Of a DNA stretch of 37,681 nt, positions 1 through 6,410 are shown one piece after another (the first letter of the stretch is position 1; each line of letters opens with the position of its first letter). The position numbers and the translations under genes were made by a program. The stretch comes from a virus: positions 1 through 37,681 of the IMG/VR virus record IMGVR_UViG_3300021420_000084; one strand, 5' to 3'. Below the pieces are notes generated by a model that did not search any database, was not told where the DNA came from, and was given only the letters and a program-made list of their open reading frames with translations.

Positions 1-134
1 GGTTGGTGCCAGATCGACGTCGAGGTGAAGGGCTGCGAGTACGGGTTGCGCGTGGCGGATGGAGTCGTCACGCCGGGACCGGCGCGCAGTCCGCTCACGA
101 CGAGACCGGTGCCGAACGCCAAGCCGGCGATGAC
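1..134. repeat. Terminal direct repeat, left copy (circular-closure overlap)
   Basis: These 134 bases match 37548-37681 except at base 8 (G here, T at 37555). The exact match is 126 bp long. The phosphoesterase gene reads through the repeat in frame on both sides. This is the signature of a circular or circularly permuted genome assembled with overlapping ends. A true short terminal repeat is possible but cannot be told apart from sequence alone. Confidence 0.93.
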
Positions 135-269
135 GGCGGTGGCGACGACGTGCTGCCACGTCACGCGTGCATTCGAGACAACCGTTGCGTGGTCAGCAAC
201 CGCCTGCCTATGGTCGGCCGCCGCTGTCTCTTCGGGTGTGACGTCGGGTGGCTGGAGGGGACCGGTCAA
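1..269 (-). CDS. Virion-associated phosphoesterase, N-terminal part (continues at 37547 across the circle junction)
   Basis: This is the 5' end of the phosphoesterase gene whose main body lies at 35519-37681. The proposed start is TTG at 269. It overlaps the TGA stop of the 67-aa gene as TTGA, with the AG-rich stretch GGTGAGG just upstream. Read through the junction, the whole gene is 2298 nt (765 aa). This piece encodes a polar stretch of about 45 residues and then one hydrophobic segment (around WQHVVATAVIAG, continuing to [11 protein letters not shown]), which looks like a membrane anchor or uncleaved signal. Base 8 lies in the codon after the Trp of the SIWNQP motif, so this copy encodes His where the right-end copy encodes Asn. 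The reading frame is certain; the start codon is less so. Confidence 0.75.
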   Translation of the reverse strand, partial: MTGPLQPPDVTPEETAAADHRQAVADHATVVSNARVTWQHVVATAVIAGLAFGTGLVVSGLRAGPGVTTPSATRNPYSQPFTSTSIWHQ

Positions 270-469
270 TTCCTCACCGCCTTGATGGCAGCGGCGATCT
301 GGAGCTTTGCGACGGCTTCAGCGATCACCGGTGCGACCGTCTCCGGCGTCATCCCCGGCGGGATCGGCAGCACGGCGGCGTCGAGGCCGTCGCGCAGCTG
401 CGAGGCGAAGTAGCGCACGGCCTGCTCGGCCTGGTCGCGGTCGGGAACGTCGACGGTGATCGAGCGCAT
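266..469 (-). CDS. Small hypothetical protein, 67 aa
   Basis: I do not recognise this protein. The ATG at 469 is preceded by GGGAG about seven bases upstream, a good ribosome-binding site. It begins with a short strand-like segment (RSITVDVPD), followed by a helix rich in Ala, Gln and Arg, a Pro-rich turn (PIPPGMTPE) and a C-terminal amphipathic helix (AEAVAKLQIAAAIKAV). There is no signal peptide, Cys pair or membrane span. It sits between a fibre/decoration-like gene and the membrane-anchored phosphoesterase. Its stop overlaps the proposed TTG start of the latter, so the two are probably translationally coupled. A role as a small virion or assembly partner of the phosphoesterase is only a guess from position. 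Confidence 0.7.
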   Translation of the reverse strand: MRSITVDVPDRDQAEQAVRYFASQLRDGLDAAVLPIPPGMTPETVAPVIAEAVAKLQIAAAIKAVRN

Positions 470-484
470 GCCGCGCTCCCTGCG

Positions 485-1171
485 CTAGTGGTAGTTCTGC
501 ATCGTCAGCGCGGCCGCCGCGATCTGCAGAGAGTCGCCTGCGTTCGGCGTTCTCGTGGCGCCAAAGGTCCACCAGGCGTAGCGGTTGGCGATCGTCCCGC
601 CACTCAGCGCGTCGTGGAGCGCGCAGTACCCGACGACGTCGGTGCCGTTCGCGCCGGAGAGCGGACCCCAGGTGATCGTGCCCTGGTTGGCGGCAACCGG
701 CGGGTCCGCCGCGGTCGGCGCCGTCCACGGCACCAGTTGGCGCGCGTAGCCGGTCTGGCTGTACTCGGTGCCGAGCGTGTTGTCGGTCGGCGCGGAGGAG
801 ATCAGGAGCGCGAGGTAGGGCGTGAACGCGAGCAGGTACACGAGCGCCCCGATGGCGTGGGTGTACTTGATCGTCTGCGAGTCGACGGTGATCGATGTCG
901 CCGCCGCCGCCGCCGCGCCGTTGACGCAGACCGCCTCGATTGTGCCGAGGGTGCCGGCGGCATCGACGATGAGCAGGATCGCCTCGTCAGGGAGTGCCTT
1001 GCTGGTGCCGGCTGAGCAGGTCAGCGACGTGATGACGCCCGCCGTGGCCGCGCCCGAGAGCGTGGCCACGACCTCGCCGAGCGGCGCGGTGCCGCCGGTG
1101 ATGCCGCCCATCAGGTTGATGCACTCCGCGCGGTTGTTTCCCGTCCGGGTGAACTCGCCCGAGCCGGCCAC
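485..1171 (-). CDS. Predicted virion surface (fibre/decoration-like) protein, 228 aa
   Basis: The GTG start shares its G with the upstream stop (TAGTG). The first half is a Gly/Ala/Thr/Ser-rich beta-type region. Residues about 130-225 have a pattern I associate with phage structural or fibre proteins: TEYSQTGYARQ, then V-x-W-T, a strand ending ITWGPL, a V-x-GYCALHDALSGGT segment and a final G-D-S-L-x-I strand. No enzyme motifs are visible. It is one of a set of probable surface proteins placed between the major capsid protein and the head-tail adaptor. That position suits a decoration or head-fibre protein, but a tail-fibre-derived protein is also possible. Confidence 0.6.
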   Translation of the reverse strand: MAGSGEFTRTGNNRAECINLMGGITGGTAPLGEVVATLSGAATAGVITSLTCSAGTSKALPDEAILLIVDAAGTLGTIEAVCVNGAAAAAATSITVDSQTIKYTHAIGALVYLLAFTPYLALLISSAPTDNTLGTEYSQTGYARQLVPWTAPTAADPPVAANQGTITWGPLSGANGTDVVGYCALHDALSGGTIANRYAWWTFGATRTPNAGDSLQIAAAALTMQNYH

Positions 1172-1500
1172 TACTCGACCTCCTCGAAGAGCTCAGCCAT
1201 CTGGGCCTCGGTGAAGCTCACATGCCGCGTATGCGGCGCGGGCTCGTCGACGTCGAAGCGCAGGACCACGTGGTCCTCGTCGTGGTTGCCGGCTCCGTCC
1301 TCTTCGGCGGGCACGACCGCTGCGACCGTGCCCGTGGCACCCGCGCGCAGCGGGTAGCCGTCCGGCAGCGGATGGACGGTGAGCGTGCCGTCGTCGTTCT
1401 CCTTCCCCGCGGGGTGGAAGGCTGGATTCGACGCGCCCGGCTCATTGCCATGGTCCTTGGCCAGTTGGTAGCGCTGGCCCACCGTTGCGGTGAGGGCCAT
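1171..1500 (-). CDS. Hypothetical protein following major capsid gene, 109 aa
   Basis: The ATG at 1500 lies four bases after the capsid gene stop and the stop overlaps the next start, so this belongs to the capsid operon. The protein is acidic and beta-rich. The first half carries a polar, Gly/Pro-rich sequence (GNEPGASNPAFHPAGKEND) and a strand hairpin (GTLTVHPLPDGYPL). A middle part rich in Gly/Ala/Val resembles a small barrel (RAGATGTVAAVVPAEE), and a strand VVLRFDVDEP is followed by an acidic helix (FTEAQMAELFEEVE). There is no membrane segment. Position next to the capsid gene suggests a head decoration or stabilisation protein, but I see no diagnostic motif. Confidence 0.6.
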   Translation of the reverse strand: MALTATVGQRYQLAKDHGNEPGASNPAFHPAGKENDDGTLTVHPLPDGYPLRAGATGTVAAVVPAEEDGAGNHDEDHVVLRFDVDEPAPHTRHVSFTEAQMAELFEEVE

Positions 1501-1504
1501 CGGC

Positions 1505-2668
1505 TTAGTGCGCCGGTCCGCCGACAGGCTCGAGGACTGCGAAGGGCGACCGCTGGTAGCCGATCGTCAAGGTGACGCCCGTCGCGGTCGCGGTCGCTGC
1601 TGCGCTGATGGTCACGCTCGTTGCGCTGCCGACCGTCACGATCGTCGCGCCCGCAGGAATCCCCGCACCCACGATCGACACGCCGCGATCAGCAGCGGTG
1701 AAGGCCGCGGTGGCGCTGGTGACGGTCGTGTTGGTGTTGGTCGCGCCGTCGGCGACCGTCCGCGAGGCGCCTGATGCGCTGATGGTCGCAGGGTTTGCGA
1801 TACCGAAGCCGATCCGCATGTAGCAGCGGAGCGCGACCATATCCTGCTCGGCGAGTGAGATCGCCACCGTCCCATCGGGGTTGGTGAAAACCGCCTGGTC
1901 AAGCATCTGCACCCGAATTTCCTGGCGCATACCGACCACGGCGTTGGACCAGTCGCCGGCGAAGAGGGTCGCAAGCGCGAGCTGGAAGGAGTTGTTTCGT
2001 GCGTAGGTGATGTCCGTGCCATAAAGCACGTCCGGCGTCCCAGCCTGGAGCGATGGCTGAAACAACAGAACTCCCGAAGAGGTCGCGCGCAAGCCGCGCA
2101 ACAGTGACTTCAGACCGATCGACCCGACGAAGCCATTGATGTCAAACCCATCTGCCTCGACCAGAGCCATCAGGTTGTTGATGTCCTGGGCGATATCGAC
2201 GCTGGTGCCGGTGACGTACCGGTTGTCAGCAGCTGACGCCTGAGAGTAGATGCCGCCCGCCGGCCACGACGAAGGGGCGTTGGTGCCGAAGAGGATGGCG
2301 GAATCGATATCCTGCCCCATCGCCTCGGCGATTCTCGGCGTCAGTTCACCGAAGATGTCGAAGGTCGCGTCATCGACAAGAGCCTGGGGCACGACGATGA
2401 TCGAGGCGAGCTCCTCGGCGGTCAGCACCATCGCAGACCATTGCGCCGCTGTGAGGGCTTTCTTACCGGAATCGCGCGGGTTGACGAACCCTGAGGTCGG
2501 CAGTGCCGTCATCACGGGGACGTTGTCGATCAGCGTTCCCATGGGGGTTTGCCGGCACAGCTTCAGGCAGGCCGATTCGCGGACGACCCCTTGGATGATC
2601 TCGGTCGAATATTCCTGGGGAACAACGACGCCTGATCGAAGTACCTGGGGGCTGATCGGCTCGGACAC
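1505..2668 (-). CDS. Major capsid protein, HK97 fold
   Basis: At 387 aa this has the length and layout of an HK97-type capsid subunit: an N-terminal arm ending in VPQEYSTEII, an E-loop region (residues ~45-80, PVMTALPTSG to AQWSAM), a spine helix (about 100-125, ATFDIFGELTPRIAEAMGQD) followed by ILFGTN, and a C-terminal P-domain ending SPFAVLEP. It lies downstream of portal and scaffold genes as expected. The GTG start has GAGG eight bases upstream. An unusual feature is about 70 Thr/Ser/Ala/Gly-rich residues (~301-371, from SRTVADGATN to TLTIG) inserted before the last strand, resembling an Ig-like surface domain. The scaffold gene is separate, so no N-terminal delta domain is needed. Confidence 0.92.
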   Translation of the reverse strand: MSEPISPQVLRSGVVVPQEYSTEIIQGVVRESACLKLCRQTPMGTLIDNVPVMTALPTSGFVNPRDSGKKALTAAQWSAMVLTAEELASIIVVPQALVDDATFDIFGELTPRIAEAMGQDIDSAILFGTNAPSSWPAGGIYSQASAADNRYVTGTSVDIAQDINNLMALVEADGFDINGFVGSIGLKSLLRGLRATSSGVLLFQPSLQAGTPDVLYGTDITYARNNSFQLALATLFAGDWSNAVVGMRQEIRVQMLDQAVFTNPDGTVAISLAEQDMVALRCYMRIGFGIANPATISASGASRTVADGATNTNTTVTSATAAFTAADRGVSIVGAGIPAGATIVTVGSATSVTISAAATATATGVTLTIGYQRSPFAVLEPVGGPAH

Positions 2669-2689
2669 TGTGTCGACCTCGTTGCAGGT

Positions 2690-2733
2690 TTGACGTTCAA
2701 CCCGTCAACGGCGACGCCTTTCCGGCGACCGGA
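2690..2733 (-). promoter_or_regulatory. Paired stem-loops in the capsid-gene leader
   Basis: Two perfect short inverted repeats precede the capsid start: TTGACG/CGTCAA with a 7-base loop (2690-2708) and TCCGG/CCGGA with a 3-base loop (2721-2733). The whole untranslated stretch 2669-2822 holds no ORF I can support, apart from the operator-like site at 2794-2806. It may be a structured 5' leader or a processing site for capsid mRNA. Confidence 0.35.
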
Positions 2734-2793
2734 CGACCGAGATCCCGCGTCCTCGGCGGCACTGGGCTCGCTTCCCTGCGGGGTCTCTCGGGG

Positions 2794-2806
2794 GTGACCC
2801 TATCAC
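2794..2806 (-). promoter_or_regulatory. Operator/stoperator-like 13-mer, site A
   Basis: An exact copy of GTGACCCTATCAC (read on the - strand as GTGATAGGGTCAC). It lies in the gap between the 24-aa membrane peptide and the capsid gene. The same 13-mer occurs exactly at 17405-17417 and 33207-33219. No convincing -35/-10 pair accompanies this copy. Confidence 0.5.
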
Positions 2807-2822
2807 CTCCGGCGAGAAAGTG

Positions 2823-2897
2823 CTACAGGACGTGCCGGAGCACGATCACCACAATCACCAACAGAAGAAGCAGCCAGAGGAACTCAACCACTGTCAC
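2823..2897 (-). CDS. Tiny single-pass membrane peptide, 24 aa
   Basis: The GTG start overlaps the TGA of the upstream gene as GTGA. The peptide is almost entirely one hydrophobic helix (VEFLWLLLLLVIVVIVL) with a short RHVL tail, followed by TAG. Reading frame, coupling and extreme hydrophobicity support a real gene. It is the last of three consecutive membrane-protein genes between scaffold and capsid. The function is unknown; small phage peptides of this kind can act in lysis timing or superinfection exclusion, which is inference only. Confidence 0.5.
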   Translation of the reverse strand: MTVVEFLWLLLLLVIVVIVLRHVL

Positions 2898-3430
2898 TTC
2901 CTCGTGTCGAGGGCGTCGGCGGCCGCTTGGCTGATCGCCGTCTGTGCGAGCGCCTCAGCCGCGGTCCGCGACTTCGCATACTCGGCTTCGGCGAGCGACG
3001 CGACCGCCTCGGCGTCCTTATCCAGCGGATTCTGGTGCGCGATCACCCGGGCAAGTGTCGCGACGGTTCCGAGCAGGGCGGTGTGCTGAGCATTCACGAG
3101 GATATGCGTGCCGTCCGAGACCGCCTTGATCCCATCAAGCTTCGCGACGGTCTCACTCGTCGAGGCCGCGAGCGTTTCCGCGACCTCCTTTGTTGCCCGG
3201 ACGGTCGCCGTCGCGCTCTCCTTCGTGACGCTGACGACGGTCTCGGCGGCGATCCGCGCGGCCTCCGCGCTCGCAGTCGCGGCCTTGGTGGCCTCCTCCG
3301 CCGCCAGCCGGTTCGATCTCGCGATGTAGCGCGCCGCGAGGATCGGTGAGGTCATCGTCGCCAGGAAGCCGATCACCGCGACCACGTAGATTGGGATGTC
3401 GCTGCCGGTGCTGATGAGCTGTCCGAGCAC
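2894..3430 (-). CDS. Membrane-anchored coiled-coil protein, 178 aa
   Basis: I do not recognise a family. The GTG start directly follows the TAA of the upstream gene. Residues ~12-32 form one transmembrane helix (IPIYVVAVIGFLATMTSPIL), followed by a positively charged boundary (RYIARSNR). The remaining ~140 residues are a long Ala/Thr/Glu/Lys-rich helix with heptad-like spacing. The predicted topology is a short N-terminus, one span and a long coiled-coil tail. It is coupled to a membrane protein on each side. The location between scaffold and capsid genes is odd for membrane proteins. Candidate roles are an accessory lysis protein, a spanin-like tether or superinfection exclusion, none of them demonstrated. 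Confidence 0.7.
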   Translation of the reverse strand: MLGQLISTGSDIPIYVVAVIGFLATMTSPILAARYIARSNRLAAEEATKAATASAEAARIAAETVVSVTKESATATVRATKEVAETLAASTSETVAKLDGIKAVSDGTHILVNAQHTALLGTVATLARVIAHQNPLDKDAEAVASLAEAEYAKSRTAAEALAQTAISQAAADALDTRK

Positions 3431-3658
3431 TTACCGCACCTGTCCGCTCACAAAAGCGACGAGGATGACTGCAACGAGAGTGACCGCGATGAAGCCGAGT
3501 GCGATGAGCCCGATGAACGAGTGTCCGAGCGTCCGCTCGATCGACCTGAATCGGTCGTCGTAGCGACGATCGCGCTCGTCCATGATCGCCTTGACCTCGC
3601 GGAAGGTCGGGAGCTCCCAATCCTTCCGCGGATCTCTCGGCCGTTCGTCGTCACTCAT
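3431..3658 (-). CDS. Small coiled-coil/transmembrane protein, XhlA- or holin-like, 75 aa
   Basis: The chosen ATG at 3658 gives a protein starting MSDDERPRDP. It has an acidic N-terminus, a charged amphipathic helix (about residues 20-45, REVKAIMDERDRRYDDRF) and one strongly hydrophobic C-terminal span (SFIGLIALGFIAVTLVAVIL). A charged helix before a single C-terminal span is the plan of XhlA/hemolysin-type holin accessory proteins, though the similarity is only architectural. It follows the scaffold gene by five bases and leads into the membrane coiled-coil gene without a gap. The lysis cassette with a two-span holin is elsewhere (21.8 kb), so this may be a second membrane-active module. Confidence 0.65.
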   Translation of the reverse strand: MSDDERPRDPRKDWELPTFREVKAIMDERDRRYDDRFRSIERTLGHSFIGLIALGFIAVTLVAVILVAFVSGQVR

Positions 3659-3662
3659 CTCG

Positions 3663-4247
3663 CTACCGCCGCAGCGAGCCTCTGAGGAGGGCATTGATCT
3701 CGTCGTGAGTGCCACTGCTCGTCGGCGGACCCTGATGACCGCCGGGGAGCGTCTTGGACGTGCGGCCGGCTTGCGGCGCCACATATGGCCGCGCCTTGAC
3801 AAACTCCTCGAGCTTGGCCTTCACTTTCGCCAGGTCGATCTTGCCGTCATCGCCGACGGTCAGATCGCTGCCCTGGAGCAGCTGCACGGCGTCGTCGACC
3901 GCCTCGGGCACGATCATGGTCGCCGCCTCAGCGCGAATCGCAGTCTGAAGTAGCGATGTGCGCAGCTGCGAGACGCTGCCGACCTGGGCCTGGAGCGATG
4001 TCACCTGAGTGCGCGCCGCTGCCAGCTCGGCCTCGGCGGCCTGGGCACGGCCTTTCCACGAGTCGAGGCTTCGCTCCATGCGTCTGCGCGAGCGCGTTGC
4101 CTGCTGCTGCGGCGTGAGAACGACGCCGTCGACAGCCTCATCATCGTCATGCTCGGGATCAGGCGCCGGACGCGTCGCGGCGGGAGTCGGAGCTGCTGCT
4201 GGGGCAGTCGGAGCAACTGGCGCGGGCGGCGTCTCTGTTTCAGGCAT
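3663..4247 (-). CDS. Capsid scaffolding protein, 194 aa
   Basis: It lies between portal and major capsid genes, the usual scaffold position. It has the typical composition: a Pro/Ala-rich disordered N-terminus (residues 1-35), an acidic patch (EHDDDEAVDG), then a long charged coiled coil (about 50-100, containing WKGRAQAAEAELAAARTQV). An acidic middle (VGDDGKIDLAKVKAKLEEF) follows, and the C-terminus is basic (LLRGSLRR), as in scaffolds that contact the capsid lattice electrostatically. GGAGG lies about six bases before the ATG. The product should chaperone procapsid assembly and then be lost. There is no protease motif in it and no prohead protease gene nearby. Confidence 0.85.
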   Translation of the reverse strand: MPETETPPAPVAPTAPAAAPTPAATRPAPDPEHDDDEAVDGVVLTPQQQATRSRRRMERSLDSWKGRAQAAEAELAAARTQVTSLQAQVGSVSQLRTSLLQTAIRAEAATMIVPEAVDDAVQLLQGSDLTVGDDGKIDLAKVKAKLEEFVKARPYVAPQAGRTSKTLPGGHQGPPTSSGTHDEINALLRGSLRR

Positions 4248-4273
4248 GAGGTCCTCCTACAACTTTCATGTCA

Positions 4274-5851
4274 CTAGAACCCACCGCCTGGCGGGGGCGG
4301 CGTGGGGCCGGCTTTTCCGGGGTTCTGCGAGACAGGGGCGCCCGGCAGCTCGCCCTGACCGCCGACCACGTCCGGCGCCGGCGGCATTCCGGGACCACCG
4401 ACGGCTTCGGTGAGACGGAGAACAGGCTGCAACGGAGCGAGCTTCGCAGCGTCCGCCTGGTCCTCTTTCCGCTGCTTATACATGCGCTCGATCTCCTGCG
4501 GCGAGTAGCCGAGGTATTCCATGACCGCCTGCCAGGGCACGCCCGTCTGCTGCCGCACCAGCGCCGCCTGCGCGAGCGTCGCCTCGGAGCGCGTCTCCGG
4601 CGATTTCCACATCACCTCGGCATTGCGCGCCTTGGCGAGCGCGTCGTTGCCGGCGATCAGGCCGGCGAGTCTCATGACCTCTTCCCAGGAACCGCCGAAC
4701 GCGACCTGCTTTCGCTGCACCTTCTGGATGAGACCGGTTTCTGCCGCTTTGATGCTCTCGCCCGACAGGCGGTCGGCGCTCGCCGAGAAATAGTGCGGCG
4801 GCACCTGGGAAATCGCCGCGATCGCATGCGTGAGCATGTCCAGTCCGTTCACCAGCGGGGTGATGTCGGAGGTGCTGAACTCGCCAAATTTCGTGTTCTG
4901 ATCCTCTGCCTGCCAGAGCCGATCGATACCCGTCTTGAAGGGCTGGATTGGGTTGCCGCTGTCATCCTTCTGGATCTCGAGCCCGGTCGCGTAGCGCTGT
5001 CGATAGCCCTGCTGGTTGCCCACCAGGATCGTGTTGAAAAGCATCGAGTTGATGGCGTCCTGCACCGGCATCACGGGCCAAAGCTCAGAGCGCCTTGCGA
5101 TGTTCTCGGTGCCGCTGGTGAGCAGCTGGGGCACATTTCTGAAGGCCACCATCGGCACGACGCCGTAGGGGTTGTCCAGCACTCCCTCAGAATTCAGCCC
5201 CGTGTCGATCACCCATCGCAACTGGGCGGGATCGGCGACGCCAGTCCCACCGATTGGACTGCTCGACCTGTAGAGGTAGACCGCGTCGGGAAGGAAGAGT
5301 TCGCCATGTGTGAAACCGTAGGCGTCGGCGTAAATGCGCAGCCCGGCCAGGCGTTTCTTCGAGTTCATCGGGTCGGTCTCGACGATCGAGGCGTTGGGGT
5401 GGCTGACTGTGATGTCCGGGAACTTCGGATCGTCGCCTTCCCACACTGTGACGTTGCTTTCGCCGTTGAGCAGCGCCTCGAAGTGCACCGTTGAGGACAG
5501 CTCGTCGAGATCTGCCGCCTGCCAGATGTCCCACGCGCCCGGATCCGCGTCGGTCGAATCACCGACCCGGAAGCCCTGCACATGCAGGCGCTCCTCGACC
5601 GCGCTGATGACCAGGCGCATCCAGTTCAGGCCAAACCTGTCCGCATAGAACACGTTGCCGAAGGCTTTGCGCAGGTTCTGATCAGCGTAGGCGAGCCGAA
5701 ACTCGCCGTCAAAGTATTTCTGCAGCTTAGCGAGCCGCGTCCTGCGCATCCGAATGTTCTGATGGAGGCGTCGCAGCCACCACAGCGGAGCTCCCGGAGA
5801 GTCGATATTCCCCGACCCGGTCGCTTCCGCGGGCAGCGGCAGAACGGTCAC
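4274..5851 (-). CDS. Portal protein, SPP1 gp6-like
   Basis: At 525 aa from a GTG start this fits the portal family of siphoviruses (Phage_prot_Gp6 type). Recognisable elements are the N-terminal LQKYFDGEF and ADRFGLNWMRLVISAVEERL segments. Then come a YGVVPMVAFRN motif, a stem-region helix near ILVGNQQGYRQRYATG, and the conserved ISQVPPHYFSASADRLSGESIK motif at about residues 350-370. The Pro/Gly-rich tail (ending PTPPPPGGGF) is probably disordered. The portal forms the dodecameric DNA gate at one capsid vertex, docking terminase and later the adaptor protein. It lies downstream of TerL, with two small genes between them, and upstream of the scaffold, which is standard order. Confidence 0.93.
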   Translation of the reverse strand: MTVLPLPAEATGSGNIDSPGAPLWWLRRLHQNIRMRRTRLAKLQKYFDGEFRLAYADQNLRKAFGNVFYADRFGLNWMRLVISAVEERLHVQGFRVGDSTDADPGAWDIWQAADLDELSSTVHFEALLNGESNVTVWEGDDPKFPDITVSHPNASIVETDPMNSKKRLAGLRIYADAYGFTHGELFLPDAVYLYRSSSPIGGTGVADPAQLRWVIDTGLNSEGVLDNPYGVVPMVAFRNVPQLLTSGTENIARRSELWPVMPVQDAINSMLFNTILVGNQQGYRQRYATGLEIQKDDSGNPIQPFKTGIDRLWQAEDQNTKFGEFSTSDITPLVNGLDMLTHAIAAISQVPPHYFSASADRLSGESIKAAETGLIQKVQRKQVAFGGSWEEVMRLAGLIAGNDALAKARNAEVMWKSPETRSEATLAQAALVRQQTGVPWQAVMEYLGYSPQEIERMYKQRKEDQADAAKLAPLQPVLRLTEAVGGPGMPPAPDVVGGQGELPGAPVSQNPGKAGPTPPPPGGGF

Positions 5852-5869
5852 AGACGTTGGCTCCCGGGA

Positions 5870-6094
5870 TTAGGCGACAGGCGCAGCCTCGACGGCTGCA
5901 GCTAGAGGCGCCGGCGGGTTGACGATCGCCTCGAGGGCCGCCGTGTTGGCACCGAGTGACGTCACCACGCCGTCGAGGGCGGTCTGGTCGGCGGCATCGA
6001 GCACCGTTCCGCCCGCGGCGAGATGGGTCTGCAGGCCGTCGACGGCTTGCGTGTTGGCAGCGACAGCGGCGACAAGGTCGGCAATCGTGGACAT
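5870..6094 (-). CDS. Small Ala-rich protein upstream of portal, 74 aa
   Basis: Two in-frame ATGs exist, at 6145 and 6094. I choose 6094 because it has an AGGAG site at ideal spacing, whereas 6145 has no ribosome-binding site and lies against an operator-like 13-mer. The protein begins MSTIADLVAAVAANTQ and has two repeats of the pattern L-x-x-x-V-x-A-N-T-x-A (about residues 7-20 and 47-60), with an Asp-rich loop between and a Pro/Ala-rich tail. This looks like a short helical hairpin or trimeric coiled coil of the kind found in small phage structural proteins. Function is unknown. It may use the downstream portal start by coupling, 18 bases away. Confidence 0.65.
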   Translation of the reverse strand: MSTIADLVAAVAANTQAVDGLQTHLAAGGTVLDAADQTALDGVVTSLGANTAALEAIVNPPAPLAAAVEAAPVA

Positions 6095-6149
6095 CAGATC
6101 TCCTAGGCGGTGGTCAATCCGCTCGAGCACCTCTGCTTCGAACATTGAC

Positions 6150-6162
6150 GTGACCGTATCAC
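6150..6162 (-). promoter_or_regulatory. Operator/stoperator-like 13-mer, site D (one mismatch)
   Basis: GTGACCGTATCAC differs at one base from the 13-mer found exactly at 2794, 17405 and 33207, and keeps the GTGA/TCAC arms. It lies in the gap between the small basic gene and the pre-portal gene, in the same orientation relative to leftward transcription as the exact copies. Confidence 0.42.
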
Positions 6163-6188
6163 GGTGTCCGAATCACCGCGATGGAGAG

Positions 6189-6335
6189 CTACTTCTTGCC
6201 GGTCGGCTTGAACGGGGGACGAGCGCCCGGGAACGCCGGCTTGCCCACGGCCGGCGACTTCGCAGCCGCGGCCTTGGCTTTGTTCGCTGCGAGCCTCATG
6301 TCAGCTGGGGTGGCCTTCGAGGGTTTCCCGCCCAT
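6189..6335 (-). CDS. Small basic protein, 48 aa
   Basis: The ATG at 6335 is chosen because GGAGG sits five to six bases upstream. A longer reading from GTG at 6380 has no ribosome-binding site. The protein is very Lys/Ala/Pro-rich (MGGKPSKATPADMRLAANK, then AFPGARPPFKPTGKK at the C-terminus), with a net positive charge and no hydrophobic core, so it is likely disordered. It could bind DNA or the acidic scaffold, but no family is recognisable. It lies between TerL and the pre-portal gene. Confidence 0.6.
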   Translation of the reverse strand: MGGKPSKATPADMRLAANKAKAAAAKSPAVGKPAFPGARPPFKPTGKK

Positions 6336-6410
6336 GATTTCCTCCGGAACGACGACGTCGCGGCGTCGGATGAACGTCACTGCCGCGATTCTAGGCGTGA
6401 TATGACCGGA

